Notes: a model not told the origin generated them from the letters alone. A stretch of DNA of 37,020 bases from Bacteroidota bacterium (GCA_034439655.1 JAWXAU010000087.1:1-37020); one strand, 5' to 3'. Positions 8,259 through 17,871 are shown, numbered from the stretch's first letter. Translations and numbers: made by a program.

Positions 8259-11252
8259 ATGGGAAATACGCAAAAAGTAGTAATTATTAAATACCGCTGC
8301 CTTTTGCCGCTTTTTTTACTTTGCATTTTATTTCTCTTTCCCTATCATTCTAAATCTCAAAATTTAAACTTCGATAATTTTTCGGTTGATAATGGCTTAA
8401 GTCAAAATTCAGTGACCCATATTGTATGCGATAGTTTTGGACTTGTATGGATAGCTACGGCAGACGGCCTGAATTGCTACGATGGCAATAAAATTACCGT
8501 ATTCCATCACAATGAAAACGACCCCAATAGCATCCAAAATGATTATATATATTCCTTATTTGTGTGCGAAGGCCAGGATATTATCATTCAAGGTAAAGAA
8601 GGAATTGAGTGCTTTGAAAGAAAAACAGGTAAATTCAGTATGATTTTGGGAATTCCAGAAATGGCACAAAAAGGTATTTCGGGAAGACTGATAGGAGCCG
8701 ACTACTCGAATATATGGATTTTTACTGGGCAAAGTACTATTATAGAAATCAATAAATTCAACCTAGAAAAAAAAGAATTTTCATCCCCTATTATTAAAAA
8801 CTCTTCAATAGAAAATATTAATATCCTAAATCAACCTTTCAAAAAAGGTCAGCTATTTTATTCTGATATAAATCAATTATTTTGTTTAAATACGACCAAT
8901 CAAAAAATACAAGTAGTATATAAAAATTCCGAGCCTAGTAATTATATCATTGATGCCAAAGGCTCTCGAATTATTATATTGAAAAATGACAGCATTATTA
9001 TAAAAAACAATAATGGTACTATTGTTTCTGCAAGCAAGATATTGGGCTTACCAAAATTAAATAATATCAAGAATTTAATGGTTGACCTCCATGATAATAT
9101 ATGGATTCAATCCTATACAGATGGATTGCATATTATTTCTAAAAATTATTTGGGAAATTACTATTTAAAAAATTACCATCTCAACATTTCAATAAGCAGG
9201 ATCGCGTATGGATGTATTGACATGGCTGGGAATATATGGATAGGGACAGATGGGAATGGTATCTATTTTTTAAACCATAAAAAACTATTGTTTGAAAATT
9301 ATTCAATCAATCAAAAATCCCTGATGCTAAAATGTTTTTGCCCCATTGCTGAAAATAAAATACTGGTGGGCACGGTTTCAAATGGGCTTTTCGTCTTTAA
9401 TACAAAAGAAAACGCTATAATTCAAATTGACAAATTAAAAAATATGGATGTATTCTCTTTTTGCAAGAAAAGCCCCACAGAAGTATATATGGGAACCGGA
9501 AAAGGAATATATATATATGATTTTAAAAATCATGTGGTAAGACCCAGTGGGCTGCCTGGTGCCGATACAATTTCGGTTGCTAAACATATCACCATCAACA
9601 ACAATATATTATACATTTCCCATTCAACTGGATTGACGTTATACGATTTAAAAAACAATAAACTTACTAGTGGCTTTAAGTCCTCCTCATATTATCTATG
9701 CTTTGAGCCCGACAATAAAAGATATTTTTTGCTTACAGAATATATGGGTATTTGGTTCTTTAATGGTGCAACCCTAATTCAAATTTCCCCTAGTGCATTA
9801 AAAGATAATTTCTATTCTGCTCGCCACCTTTATCGAGAAAATAATTCTACCTATTGGTTTGCAACCGAGAAAGGACTTCTAAAATTCGTATTTGAAAATG
9901 AACAAAGAACAAAATATACCTCCTTTTTATATACAATTAAAGATGGCTTGCCCAATAATTTTATATATGCGGTAATGCCCGGCATTAATAATAATTTATG
10001 GTTAAGCACAAACAAAGGTATATGCGAGTTTGACCCCAATAAAAAAACCTCGGTAAGCTATGATATCAATGACGGTTTGCAGTCGAATGAGTTCAATACG
10101 GGTGCTTACTATTCCGACCAAAACGGCAATACATTATTTGGAGGAGTAACGGGCTTAAATTTCTTTAATATACATAAATTGCAAAAATTTAAATTCAATC
10201 CAAATATATTTTTTAATGAATTATCTGTTTCTGGTAAAAGCTATAAGTATATTGATATACCCGATATTATTGAAGTGCCATATACTGACAATGAAATAGT
10301 GGCTGGGTTTTACTGCAACGATTTTTCAAACCCCACACAAAACAAATATTTTTATCAGTTAGAAGGGCAGGACAAAGATTGGGTAAAAGCCCAGAGCCTT
10401 CGCCAAATAAGGTATGCCGGACTTGAACCAGGTAAATATATATTAAAAATAAAGACAATAAATGCAGACGGATTATATAGTCCAGAAAAAAAATTAACTA
10501 TTGTTGTGCGTCCTCCATTTTGGCGTACATGGTGGTTCATCACCCTAAGTATTATTATTTCATTATCAATTATTATATATGTTGTACAACGACTAAGCAA
10601 TAGCAGTATCAAACGGAAACTTAAGGAACTAGAACGACAGCGGGAAATAGAAGGCATCAGACAACGCATATCGAGCGATCTTCATGATGATATAGGTTCA
10701 GGACTTTCAAAAATGGCTTTGATAAGTGAGCTTGCTAAATCGCAAAAACAAAACCCACTAGAACTGCAAGACAAATTATCAAAACTAGCCAATAATAGCC
10801 GCGACATGATTCGAAGCTTGGGCGAAATTGTATGGGCCATCAACCCTCAAAACGACAAACTTCCCAACTTATTGGCATACATGCGTGACTATGCCTCCGA
10901 ATATTTGGAAACTACTGATATCGTTGTCACTTATCATATTCAAGAATCGCAAGATGCCATCCCCATCAATCCAGATTTCAAGAGAAATATATTTTTAACT
11001 TTGAAAGAATCTTTGCACAATGCTGTAAAATATTCAGGGGCAAGCCTTATCGAAATCGGATTCACGCTCGAAAAAAATCACTATACTTTTTGGATAAAAG
11101 ACAATGGTAAAGGTATCGATCCTGATACAATGCGTAAATTCGGACAGGGACTAAACAGTTTGAAAAAACGGGCCGAAAACATTGGTGCCATTTACAAAAT
11201 AGAAAGCGATATAGGCAAGGGCGTCAAGATTTCGCTAAGGGGAACTTTATAA
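8259..11252 (+). CDS. Propeller-type sensor histidine kinase (ligand_beta_prop / YYY / HisKA_3 / HATPase)
   Basis: 997 residues from ATG 8259. The order is: a signal/membrane segment (~10-30); a long periplasmic region of two-component propeller repeats (first unit GLSQNSVTHIVCDSFGLVWI); a Y_Y_Y domain (~685-755); one membrane helix (~759-781); a DesK/NarX-type dimerisation helix with phospho-acceptor His809 in SSDLHDD; and a HATPase domain with N-box ESLHNAVKYSG (~917-927), DNGKGID and GQGLNSL. It lacks the receiver and AraC domains of classical hybrid (HTCS) sensors. It probably senses a periplasmic ligand and phosphorylates the adjacent NarL-type regulator. The ligand is unknown. The start at 8259 places the signal segment right at the N-terminus. 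Confidence 0.92.
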   Translation: MGNTQKVVIIKYRCLLPLFLLCILFLFPYHSKSQNLNFDNFSVDNGLSQNSVTHIVCDSFGLVWIATADGLNCYDGNKITVFHHNENDPNSIQNDYIYSLFVCEGQDIIIQGKEGIECFERKTGKFSMILGIPEMAQKGISGRLIGADYSNIWIFTGQSTIIEINKFNLEKKEFSSPIIKNSSIENINILNQPFKKGQLFYSDINQLFCLNTTNQKIQVVYKNSEPSNYIIDAKGSRIIILKNDSIIIKNNNGTIVSASKILGLPKLNNIKNLMVDLHDNIWIQSYTDGLHIISKNYLGNYYLKNYHLNISISRIAYGCIDMAGNIWIGTDGNGIYFLNHKKLLFENYSINQKSLMLKCFCPIAENKILVGTVSNGLFVFNTKENAIIQIDKLKNMDVFSFCKKSPTEVYMGTGKGIYIYDFKNHVVRPSGLPGADTISVAKHITINNNILYISHSTGLTLYDLKNNKLTSGFKSSSYYLCFEPDNKRYFLLTEYMGIWFFNGATLIQISPSALKDNFYSARHLYRENNSTYWFATEKGLLKFVFENEQRTKYTSFLYTIKDGLPNNFIYAVMPGINNNLWLSTNKGICEFDPNKKTSVSYDINDGLQSNEFNTGAYYSDQNGNTLFGGVTGLNFFNIHKLQKFKFNPNIFFNELSVSGKSYKYIDIPDIIEVPYTDNEIVAGFYCNDFSNPTQNKYFYQLEGQDKDWVKAQSLRQIRYAGLEPGKYILKIKTINADGLYSPEKKLTIVVRPPFWRTWWFITLSIIISLSIIIYVVQRLSNSSIKRKLKELERQREIEGIRQRISSDLHDDIGSGLSKMALISELAKSQKQNPLELQDKLSKLANNSRDMIRSLGEIVWAINPQNDKLPNLLAYMRDYASEYLETTDIVVTYHIQESQDAIPINPDFKRNIFLTLKESLHNAVKYSGASLIEIGFTLEKNHYTFWIKDNGKGIDPDTMRKFGQGLNSLKKRAENIGAIYKIESDIGKGVKISLRGTL

Positions 11253-11314
11253 ATACTACCAAAGTGTGATTGTATACAATAATATTATAGTTGATTTTTG
11301 CAGTAAATAATTTT

Positions 11315-11941
11315 ATGCCTATAAAAACCTCATTAGTAGAAGACGATCCCGATTTACAAAAATCAATGGTGGAAATATTAAAATCATATCCCGATATAGA
11401 TTTGGTTTCTGTTTTTTCTTCGGCCGAGGACTGTATAGAAAACATTGCAAACAACATACCTGAAGTGGTATTGATGGATATTAACCTACCAGGGTTAAGT
11501 GGTATTGAGTGTGTTACGCTCTTAAAAATAAAATACCCTGCCATACATTTTATGATGTGCACTGTATATGAACACGATGATGCTATTTTTGATTCTTTGT
11601 GTGCCGGTGCCACAGGTTATATATTAAAAACAACCCCGCCCGATGAAATCCTCAAATCTATTTTAGATATTAAAGCTGGGGGTAGCCCCATTACTCCTTC
11701 CATAGCCCGCAAAGTAATTAAAGCCTTTAATACAATGCGTGCTCCTGCTGATGAGCTTGCCCTGCTCTCGCCTCGTGAAAAAGAAATATTAGAATATCTG
11801 TCGAAAGGATATCGTTATAAAGAGATTGGTTCCTTACTTAATATATCAACCGAAACAGTGAGAACACATATAAGAAATATATACGAAAAACTACAAGTGC
11901 AGAGTAGGACTGAAGCTTTGAATAAGATATATAAAAGGTAG
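11315..11941 (+). CDS. NarL/LuxR-family response regulator
   Basis: 208 residues from ATG 11315; an alternative start at 11291 adds eight residues. The receiver domain has the acidic pair at 10-11, phospho-acceptor Asp55 in VLMDINLPG and the conserved Lys in YILKTTPPDE. A linker leads to a LuxR-type helix-turn-helix (LSPREKEILEYLSKGYRYKE, then TVRTHIRNIYEKL). The gene starts 62 bp after the kinase gene, so this is the cognate output of that sensor. A GATTTTTG sequence about 20 bp ahead is a one-mismatch -7 box, so it may also have its own promoter. Target genes are not identifiable. Confidence 0.93.
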   Translation: MPIKTSLVEDDPDLQKSMVEILKSYPDIDLVSVFSSAEDCIENIANNIPEVVLMDINLPGLSGIECVTLLKIKYPAIHFMMCTVYEHDDAIFDSLCAGATGYILKTTPPDEILKSILDIKAGGSPITPSIARKVIKAFNTMRAPADELALLSPREKEILEYLSKGYRYKEIGSLLNISTETVRTHIRNIYEKLQVQSRTEALNKIYKR

Positions 11942-12030
11942 GTTTGGGGATTTAGAGCATATATGCTATTGTCAAGACAGAAGTCGCCCTTTAGTGCTTG
12001 GTGAATTCCTCCGCCTATGTGCGGCTATCG

Positions 12031-12070
12031 TGAACACAACCACGGGCAACTGGGAAATCAATTGTGTTCA
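12031..12070. repeat. 9-bp inverted repeat between convergent genes
   Basis: TGAACACAA (12031-12039) pairs perfectly with TTGTGTTCA (12062-12070) across a 22-base loop. It lies between the stops of the response regulator and the convergent hypothetical gene. Without a U-tract it is only a possible transcript-end structure. Confidence 0.4.
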
Positions 12071-12132
12071 GAGTAATATATATGCTAAATTAAAGAAAGT
12101 CCAATTGCCGCATGGCCCCATTTCCCAAATCC

Positions 12133-13794
12133 TTACTCCGGATAAACCGCAATCTTATTGATAAACATTACTGTTTTAGCATCCTTAGATTTTTTGTTTT
12201 TCTTACCGTCCTTTTCTTTCACAATCTTTTCCCACCCATATACTATATAATTGTTATCATATAATACACCTCCATTAATAAAATTTCGTTCCAACACTTC
12301 TTCTCCTTCTATATTCTCAATTTCTTCTTCGCTGGTAAGTTGGCTAATGGTATTATCGGAAGTTAATTTTATAAATTTAATTGTACCATCCTTATGTGCC
12401 AAGGTGAAATACAAATCGCCTTCTACTATTTCATTTCGAACCAACAAAGCATTGGGTGAAAATGTTCTATAATATGGCAACTCAATGCTTTGTTCCCATT
12501 CCTTCTTACCTTCTTTTGAGAAACCTAGAATTAATAATTTATCATACACATAACCATCGAATACCTGCCTACTTTCTGTTCGTTTGGTAGAAGCATTATA
12601 ATAATATTCCGTCTTATATGTAGGGTAGTATGTTTCGGCAGTAAGAATAAATTGATCGTCATCTTCAATTATATCATGAAACAATAGAGTTTGTCTAAAA
12701 GCTTTCTCCTTTGTTGCTGCTGCAGTAGTATTCTTCTTCTTTTTACTTTTTATGCGATATGTTTCCATTTCATCAAAACGAACCACCGTGGTAAAAGCAC
12801 ACTTGCCATTCTGTATTTTGCTTAAATATAAACCATTTGCCACCATACTCCCGTTCTCTGTTAGATATTTTGTTTCGGGACCATAAGTGCCAAATACTAA
12901 TTTCTCCTCCACATTGAGTGTATTAATCTTGGCACTATAAAAATCTTTACCAATGGGCAAATCTATTTCAGTTTCTTTTACTTTGCTTGCTTTGCCGTTA
13001 GGCGACAATTTGAAATTAACAACATATATTTTATTGTAATTTTTCTTTACTTTATTTTTTAAAGATAAATTGAGTTCTTGTTTTTCACTTTCCAAATCAG
13101 CAGCCATAATAGCAGATTGGTTAGGGTACTCCAGCAATTGTTCATCTATTTTTTTACTCTTAAAATTCAGACTTACCAAATAAGGTTTGTAGGGAAATTT
13201 GGTATATCCGAATAAAGAAGGAATACCAACCGCACAACAGTTAAGTGTTATTCTTGTACTTAATTGGCCAGGGGTAAGGCAGTCGAGCGTAGTTATGTAT
13301 GCACCATCGTCGCAGGGAACCAATTCTTGTATATATCTTTTCTTTTCAAAAACACCATCTATCTGCTTACTTTTTTTGGATATATGGTCAAATTCTATTA
13401 CTTGATAGTTCAGCGTAAACATAGGTGAAGATGAGTTTTTATCGATCACCAACAAATATATATTTTTTTTGTACTCTTTTATAGACCAAACTTTAGAATT
13501 ATCTGGAATCTTAAGTGTAGTATTATATAGTTTGTTTAAATCTCTATCATACTTATTTATATAAATATTCTCATCCTTGGCAAGGGTAAAAACCAGTAAC
13601 ACACCATTCGTATCAAGACCCACCACTTGCAATTGCTCAGGCTCGGTCTCTAATTGAAATTGGACACGGGTTTGGTCTTCATCAATCACCTGTGCCTTAT
13701 CGCCATTCTTTTTAGCCTTCTTTTTCTGAGCCTGTGCTTCGTGGCAAGCAAGTAACACTGACAATACAAATAATAAGGTAATAATTTTTTTCAT
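12133..13794 (-). CDS. Exported hypothetical protein
   Basis: 553 residues. The N-terminus MKKIITLLFVLSVLLACHEA is a signal peptide. LLAC could be a lipobox (lipoprotein anchoring) or cleavage could follow AQA; the sequence fits both. A Lys-rich stretch (QKKKAKKNGDK) follows, then a long mixed beta-type region with recurring aromatic/polar strands (for example VVGLDTNGVLLVFTLAKDEN), compatible with a WD- or propeller-like fold, though no repeat is convincing. The C-terminal part carries a second Lys-rich loop. I do not recognise the family. It is transcribed alone, with a good -7 box 28 bp upstream. Confidence 0.75.
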   Translation of the reverse strand: MKKIITLLFVLSVLLACHEAQAQKKKAKKNGDKAQVIDEDQTRVQFQLETEPEQLQVVGLDTNGVLLVFTLAKDENIYINKYDRDLNKLYNTTLKIPDNSKVWSIKEYKKNIYLLVIDKNSSSPMFTLNYQVIEFDHISKKSKQIDGVFEKKRYIQELVPCDDGAYITTLDCLTPGQLSTRITLNCCAVGIPSLFGYTKFPYKPYLVSLNFKSKKIDEQLLEYPNQSAIMAADLESEKQELNLSLKNKVKKNYNKIYVVNFKLSPNGKASKVKETEIDLPIGKDFYSAKINTLNVEEKLVFGTYGPETKYLTENGSMVANGLYLSKIQNGKCAFTTVVRFDEMETYRIKSKKKKNTTAAATKEKAFRQTLLFHDIIEDDDQFILTAETYYPTYKTEYYYNASTKRTESRQVFDGYVYDKLLILGFSKEGKKEWEQSIELPYYRTFSPNALLVRNEIVEGDLYFTLAHKDGTIKFIKLTSDNTISQLTSEEEIENIEGEEVLERNFINGGVLYDNNYIVYGWEKIVKEKDGKKNKKSKDAKTVMFINKIAVYPE

Positions 13795-13821
13795 TGATAA
13801 TTTATTTTAGTTAAGATTTTG

Positions 13822-13829
13822 CAAATATA
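13822..13829 (-). promoter_or_regulatory. -7 box TATATTTG for the exported hypothetical gene
   Basis: On the minus strand TATATTTG matches TAnnTTTG exactly, 28 bp upstream of the ATG at 13794. A clear -33 element was not found. Confidence 0.55.
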
Positions 13830-13853
13830 CCTACCTACGTTAACATACACAAC

Positions 13854-14220
13854 ACTATAAAAAGTTTAGAAGTTAGAAGACAGAAGCTTGAAGTTAGAAG
13901 CCAGAAGTTTGAAGTTAGAAGTTTTATATATTCCAACCTTATAAAAAGCTAGAAGTCCGAAGTCCGAAGTTAGAAGTTAGAAGTTAGAAGCTAGAAGACA
14001 GAAGCTAGAAGCTAGAAGTTTTATATATTCCAACCTTATAAAAAGCTAGAAGTCCGAAGCCAGAAGCCAGAAGTTTGAAGTTAGAAGCTAGAAGACAGAA
14101 GACAGAAGCTAGAAGTTAGAAGTTTTATATATTCCAACCTTATAAAAAGCTAGAAGTCCGAAGCCAGAAGCCAGAAGTTTGAAGTTAGAAGTTAGAAGCT
14201 AGAAGACAGAAGTTAGAAGC
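13854..14220. repeat. Heptad repeat array (GAAGNNN) with 97/104-bp higher-order units
   Basis: Almost the whole stretch reads as tandem seven-base units of the form GAAGTTA, GAAGCTA, GAAGCCA or GAAGACA. Non-heptad blocks beginning GTTTTATATATTCCAACC, followed by TTATAAAAAGCTAGAAG, interrupt it at 13921, 14018 and 14122. Their spacings are 97 and 104 bases, differing by exactly one heptad. A degenerate partial copy (ACTATAAAAAGTTTAGAAG) begins it near 13853. No gene is seen. Confidence 0.85.
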
Positions 14221-14230
14221 TAAGGGTCAG

Positions 14231-14415
14231 TTCGCCGCGGCGAATAGAAGCCCGAAGTATAAATCTACTCAACTTCCTTCGCCGCGGCGAACCAACTCCA
14301 AACTTCCTCCTTATTCCTTATTCCCACTTCCTCCTTCCTACTTCCCACTTCCCACTTCCCTTCGCCTCGGCGAACCTACTCCCAGCTTCCTACTTCCTCC
14401 TTCAAACTTCTTCCC
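14231..14415. repeat. Reverse-complement heptads (CTTCNNN) with GC palindromes
   Basis: Just beyond the GAAG array lies TTCGCCGCGGCGAA (14231-14244). After that, mostly CTTC-type units (CTTCCTA, CTTCCCA, CTTCCTC) run up to the menB promoter, broken by two more palindromes at 14278-14291 (identical) and 14361-14374 (TTCGCCTCGGCGAA). The whole region 13854-14415 is therefore a large imperfect inverted repeat of low-complexity arms. Confidence 0.8.
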
Positions 14416-14416
14416 T

Positions 14417-14424
14417 TAATTTTG
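14417..14424 (+). promoter_or_regulatory. -7 box TAATTTTG just ahead of menB
   Basis: Exact TAnnTTTG match ending 5 bases before the menB ATG at 14430. If used, the transcript would be leaderless or nearly so. No clear -33 TTTG is seen in the CTTC-rich DNA upstream. Confidence 0.45.
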
Positions 14425-14429
14425 CACCA

Positions 14430-15254
14430 ATGCAAAGCAATTACAACTGGAAAACCATAAAAGAATTCAAAGAGATTTTGTTCTTACAACTGGGGCAGAT
14501 GGCCAAAATAAGTATCAATAGGCCACAGGTACACAATGCTTTTACACCACTTACGGTTGATGAAATGATTGAAGCCATGGAACTCGCCCGCCAAATGCCT
14601 GATATAGGTGTTATCATACTTACGGGCGAAGGTGGCAAAGCTTTTTGCAGCGGCGGCGACCAGTCTGTTCGCGGACATGGTGGCTATGTGGGCGGCGATG
14701 GGGTGCCCCGCCTCAATGTACTCGACTTACAAATGCAAATACGCCGCATACCCAAACCCGTGATAGCAATGGTGGCAGGTTGGGCTATAGGAGGCGGACA
14801 TGTATTACACGTAGTATGCGACCTAAGTATTGCCGCAGAAAACGCTCGTTTCGGGCAGACAGGCCCTAAGGTGGGCAGCTTTGATGGAGGCTTTGGTGCT
14901 TCCTATTTGGCACGTGTAGTAGGACAAAAGAAAGCACGCGAAATATGGTTCCTCTGCGACCAATACGATGCCACAGAAGCATTGCAAATGGGACTGGTAA
15001 ACAAGGTAGTTCCACTTGACAAACTTGAAGAAACAACCATAGAATGGTGTAATAAAATTTTAGAAAAAAGCCCGATTGCACTGCGTATGCTCAAATCCGC
15101 GTTCAATGCCGAACTCGATGGCCAAGCTGGCATTCAAGAATTGGCAGGCAATGCTACTTTATTATACTACTTGAGCGATGAAGCCAAAGAAGGTAAAAAC
15201 GCTTTCCTCGAAAAACGCAAACCCGATTTTGACAAATATCCGAGATTGCCTTAA
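14430..15254 (+). CDS. menB: 1,4-dihydroxy-2-naphthoyl-CoA synthase
   Basis: Crotonase-fold enzyme, 274 residues, the usual MenB length. It closes the naphthoquinone ring of O-succinylbenzoyl-CoA in menaquinone synthesis, in the cytosol. MenB-specific features are [11 protein letters not shown] (72-82), the glycine-rich [12 protein letters not shown] (116-127) forming the oxyanion hole, and [14 protein letters not shown] (143-156), which separate it from generic enoyl-CoA hydratases. The C-terminus [16 protein letters not shown] is typical. No other men gene is adjacent. The upstream DNA is the heptad/palindrome region, so its control region is unusual. Confidence 0.97.
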   Translation: MQSNYNWKTIKEFKEILFLQLGQMAKISINRPQVHNAFTPLTVDEMIEAMELARQMPDIGVIILTGEGGKAFCSGGDQSVRGHGGYVGGDGVPRLNVLDLQMQIRRIPKPVIAMVAGWAIGGGHVLHVVCDLSIAAENARFGQTGPKVGSFDGGFGASYLARVVGQKKAREIWFLCDQYDATEALQMGLVNKVVPLDKLEETTIEWCNKILEKSPIALRMLKSAFNAELDGQAGIQELAGNATLLYYLSDEAKEGKNAFLEKRKPDFDKYPRLP

Positions 15255-15296
15255 TTACCGTATTAGTATAATATATAATATCTTTCAAAATAATAA

Positions 15297-16217
15297 ATGT
15301 CAAATTTGTATAATACGCCCATTCTTATTATAGCCTTCAATCGCTATGATACAACGGTGCAGGTTTTTGAGATGATTAAAAAATTAAAACCAAAATATTT
15401 ATATATAGCTGTTGATGGTCCACGCAAAAGCAAAGAGGGCGAAGCAGAAAAAGTAGAAAATGTAAAATCAATATTCAATAACATTGATTGGGAATGTGAA
15501 GTACATACACTTTTTCGCAAACAAAACCTCGGGTGTAAAATGGGTGTAAGCTCTGCCATCACTTGGTTTTTCGAACAGGTTGAAATGGGAATTATTATAG
15601 AAGATGATATACTTTTGGATCCTACTTTTTTTAACTTTGCAGAAGAAATGTTGGAGTATTATAAGGATGAAGAAAGAGTGATGGATATAAACGCTGTGAA
15701 TTTCCAACCCAAAAGACGAACAACAGATTCTTACTATTTTTCGAAATATGCCTTGGTATGGGGATGGGCAACATGGCGTAGAGCATGGGCAAAATATGAT
15801 GTAGCGATTAAAGACTATAATAAGAATATTTTGTCAGCGTTTATTTCCAATAAAAAGGTTCTACAACAATTTGATAAGAAATTTTCTCAAATAATTTCAA
15901 ACGAATTAGACACATGGGATTATCAATGGAATTATACTATATGGAAAAATAGCGGACTATGTATCACTCCTGAATTTAACATGTGTTATAATATAGGTTT
16001 TGGCGTAGATGCAACGCATACAGGAGGTGCAGACTTCCATGCCAGTAAAATGAAAATGGTAAAAATGGAGTTTCCTGTCTTTCACCCAGATACAAAAAAC
16101 ATAAATATAAAAGCAGACCAATATTACGAACTTTTTGCGGTAGAGCCTTCCTTATATAAAAGGTTGCTTGCTAAATATTTTCCAGAATTATATCGAATTT
16201 ATATAAAATTATTTTAA
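15297..16217 (+). CDS. GT-A type glycosyltransferase
   Basis: 306 residues. It begins with the nucleotide-sugar-binding pattern of GT-A enzymes (PILIIAFNRYDTT), followed by YIAVDGPR (~36-43) and a metal-binding EDD at 102-104 within IIIEDDILLDP. GWATWRRAW follows in the middle. This resembles the HlpA-like glycosyltransferases found in polysaccharide clusters. The sugar donor and acceptor cannot be inferred. The next gene starts 10 bp later, so the two form an operon. A near -7 box (TATCTTTC) lies about 10-20 bp before the ATG, just after menB. Confidence 0.8.
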   Translation: MSNLYNTPILIIAFNRYDTTVQVFEMIKKLKPKYLYIAVDGPRKSKEGEAEKVENVKSIFNNIDWECEVHTLFRKQNLGCKMGVSSAITWFFEQVEMGIIIEDDILLDPTFFNFAEEMLEYYKDEERVMDINAVNFQPKRRTTDSYYFSKYALVWGWATWRRAWAKYDVAIKDYNKNILSAFISNKKVLQQFDKKFSQIISNELDTWDYQWNYTIWKNSGLCITPEFNMCYNIGFGVDATHTGGADFHASKMKMVKMEFPVFHPDTKNINIKADQYYELFAVEPSLYKRLLAKYFPELYRIYIKLF

Positions 16218-16227
16218 ATATACATTA

Positions 16228-17013
16228 ATGAATTGCAAAATTTGTAACACGACAGCTACCACACTATTCAAAGCAAAGGTGATGCATAAATATCAAGTGC
16301 AATACTATCAATGTCCCAACTGTTTTTTCGTTCAAACTGAAAAAGAATATTGGTTAAAAGAAGCATATACCAGTGCACTGAATGTAAGTGACACAGGTAT
16401 ACTATATAGAAACAGAAAACTATTCGAAAAAACATTCTCTATATTGGTTTCAAATTTCGGCAAAAAGGGAAAATATATAGATTATGGAGGAGGTTACGGA
16501 ATATTTGTAAGGACGATGCGTGATGCTGGCCTCGATTATTATTGGCAAGATATATATGCTGCTAATTTATGTGCAAGAGGTTTTGAATATGACCCCAATA
16601 CTAAATACGATGCCTTGTCAACATTTGAAGTATTTGAACATCTTGTAGATCCTATTGAAGAAATTGAACAAATGTTCAAATTAGCAGATACAATTATTTT
16701 TTCAACTGAAATTATTTCTGACACTCCTCCTTCTTCAAATGAATGGTGGTATTATGGTTTGGAACATGGGCAGCATATAGCTTTATATTCTAAAAAATCA
16801 TTAGAAATTATAGGCGATAAATTCGGAGCACAACTATATACAGATGGGCGTGGATTTCATGCATTATCTAAAAAGAAGCTATCAAATTTCAGCTTTATAC
16901 TGAAGCTATCAAAAATAGGATTACCCTATATTCTAAAAACACAATTTAAGACAAAGTATTATACTGACCACCTAACATTGTCGCAGAAGTATACAAATTC
17001 TGAAAAGATATAA
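16228..17013 (+). CDS. Class I SAM-dependent methyltransferase with Zn-ribbon-like N-terminus
   Basis: 261 residues. The N-terminus has two Cys pairs, C3/C6 and C29/C32, spaced as a small zinc-binding unit. The Rossmann motif I reads YIDYGGGYGIF (~84-94), and FEVFEHLVDP supplies the post-I acidic/edge region, as in the Methyltransf_23 family seen in surface-polysaccharide loci. GLEHGQHIALYS lies in the C-terminal half. It probably methylates a sugar or related intermediate made with the adjacent glycosyltransferase, 10 bp upstream; that role is inferred from context. The start ATG is well placed. Confidence 0.82.
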   Translation: MNCKICNTTATTLFKAKVMHKYQVQYYQCPNCFFVQTEKEYWLKEAYTSALNVSDTGILYRNRKLFEKTFSILVSNFGKKGKYIDYGGGYGIFVRTMRDAGLDYYWQDIYAANLCARGFEYDPNTKYDALSTFEVFEHLVDPIEEIEQMFKLADTIIFSTEIISDTPPSSNEWWYYGLEHGQHIALYSKKSLEIIGDKFGAQLYTDGRGFHALSKKKLSNFSFILKLSKIGLPYILKTQFKTKYYTDHLTLSQKYTNSEKI

Positions 17014-17139
17014 TAATACGCATTAGTGTCATAATCAAACAACACATTACAAGAGAATTATATAGCAAATTATTGCCTAAAAAGCATACTATTCTGCCTG
17101 TCTTTAGCAAGAAAACAGTTATATTTAAAAAAAAGAACC

Positions 17140-17799
17140 TTAGTGAAGCCTATTGTACAATAATCTTCCTACGTAGGGTTCCATTCCTATATATAAATCA
17201 TCTAACAAATTTGGTAAGTTAAACAAATTTATTGCAGCTGAATCAGTTTTAACTTTGGAACCACTTATATATAATTTATAGGTATTCCCATCATAAACTC
17301 CGCAGATATGAACCCACCTACCATTGTTATAAGACAAGGGTGCAGAAACCCAAAAATTCCGCCGGAATTAAAATTTTGCCTTCCAAATGAAGGTTCATTT
17401 TTTAACCCTGTAGCTAGCAAATTATATCCTGTTGACCCTATGGGCCGCCCATCCCTAAAATTGCTGTAATTGAACCACTTGTGAACGTTCTAAACCAAGC
17501 AGAAATGGAAATTTCTACAGAAATATTCAGTGAACTAGAATTTGTTATTTGAATATTGTTTGAATTGCTAGCATCAAAACTATATGCAGAATTTGCATTA
17601 CCTTGTCTGTCTGTTGTTAATGATGCTCCATTAATTTTTCCATCATTGGCATTTTGAGTTTGATCTTTTGCATTACCATTAAATGGCCACCTACCCACAA
17701 GGCCAGCGGTAGGCACATAAGATGGGGCTTGACCTTTTATTGAAAACTTAGATAACATAGCTATAAGCAAAACAGAAATATACTTTTTTTACTAGTCAT
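17140..17799 (-). pseudogene. Decayed LamG/concanavalin-like secreted protein
   Basis: Fragments of one protein in different frames on the minus strand. From ATG 17799 an interrupted signal peptide can be read (restoring one A in the A7 run gives MTSKKKYISVLLIAMLSKFS). Then follow PTAGLVGRWPFNGNAKDQ and SAYSFDASNSNNIQI, the typical LamG opening. The frame breaks at GGGCGGCCC (~17445), continues in a second frame as STGYNLLATGLKNEPSFG, breaks again near 17360, and ends with SYNNGRWVHICGVYDGNTYK and a cut-off RLLYNRLH. At least three one-base shifts plus a missing C-terminus indicate a pseudogene; poor local assembly is the alternative. Confidence 0.75.
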
Positions 17800-17871
17800 T
17801 ATATAAATATTAATTAGTGTTGCGAATGAATTGGATTTTAATTAAAATAGCAACTAAATAAGTAAATTTAC

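Noticed and set aside
8216-8326. N-terminal extension of the barrel gene
   Set aside because: It would place 37 residues ahead of a clear signal peptide and overlap the divergent kinase gene.
12031-12070. Intrinsic terminator after the response regulator
   Set aside because: The 9-bp stem is perfect but has a 22-base loop and no U-tract, so it is recorded only as an inverted repeat.
13854-14415. Possible coding repeat protein in the heptad region
   Set aside because: A seven-base period shifts frame at every unit and no long frame survives.
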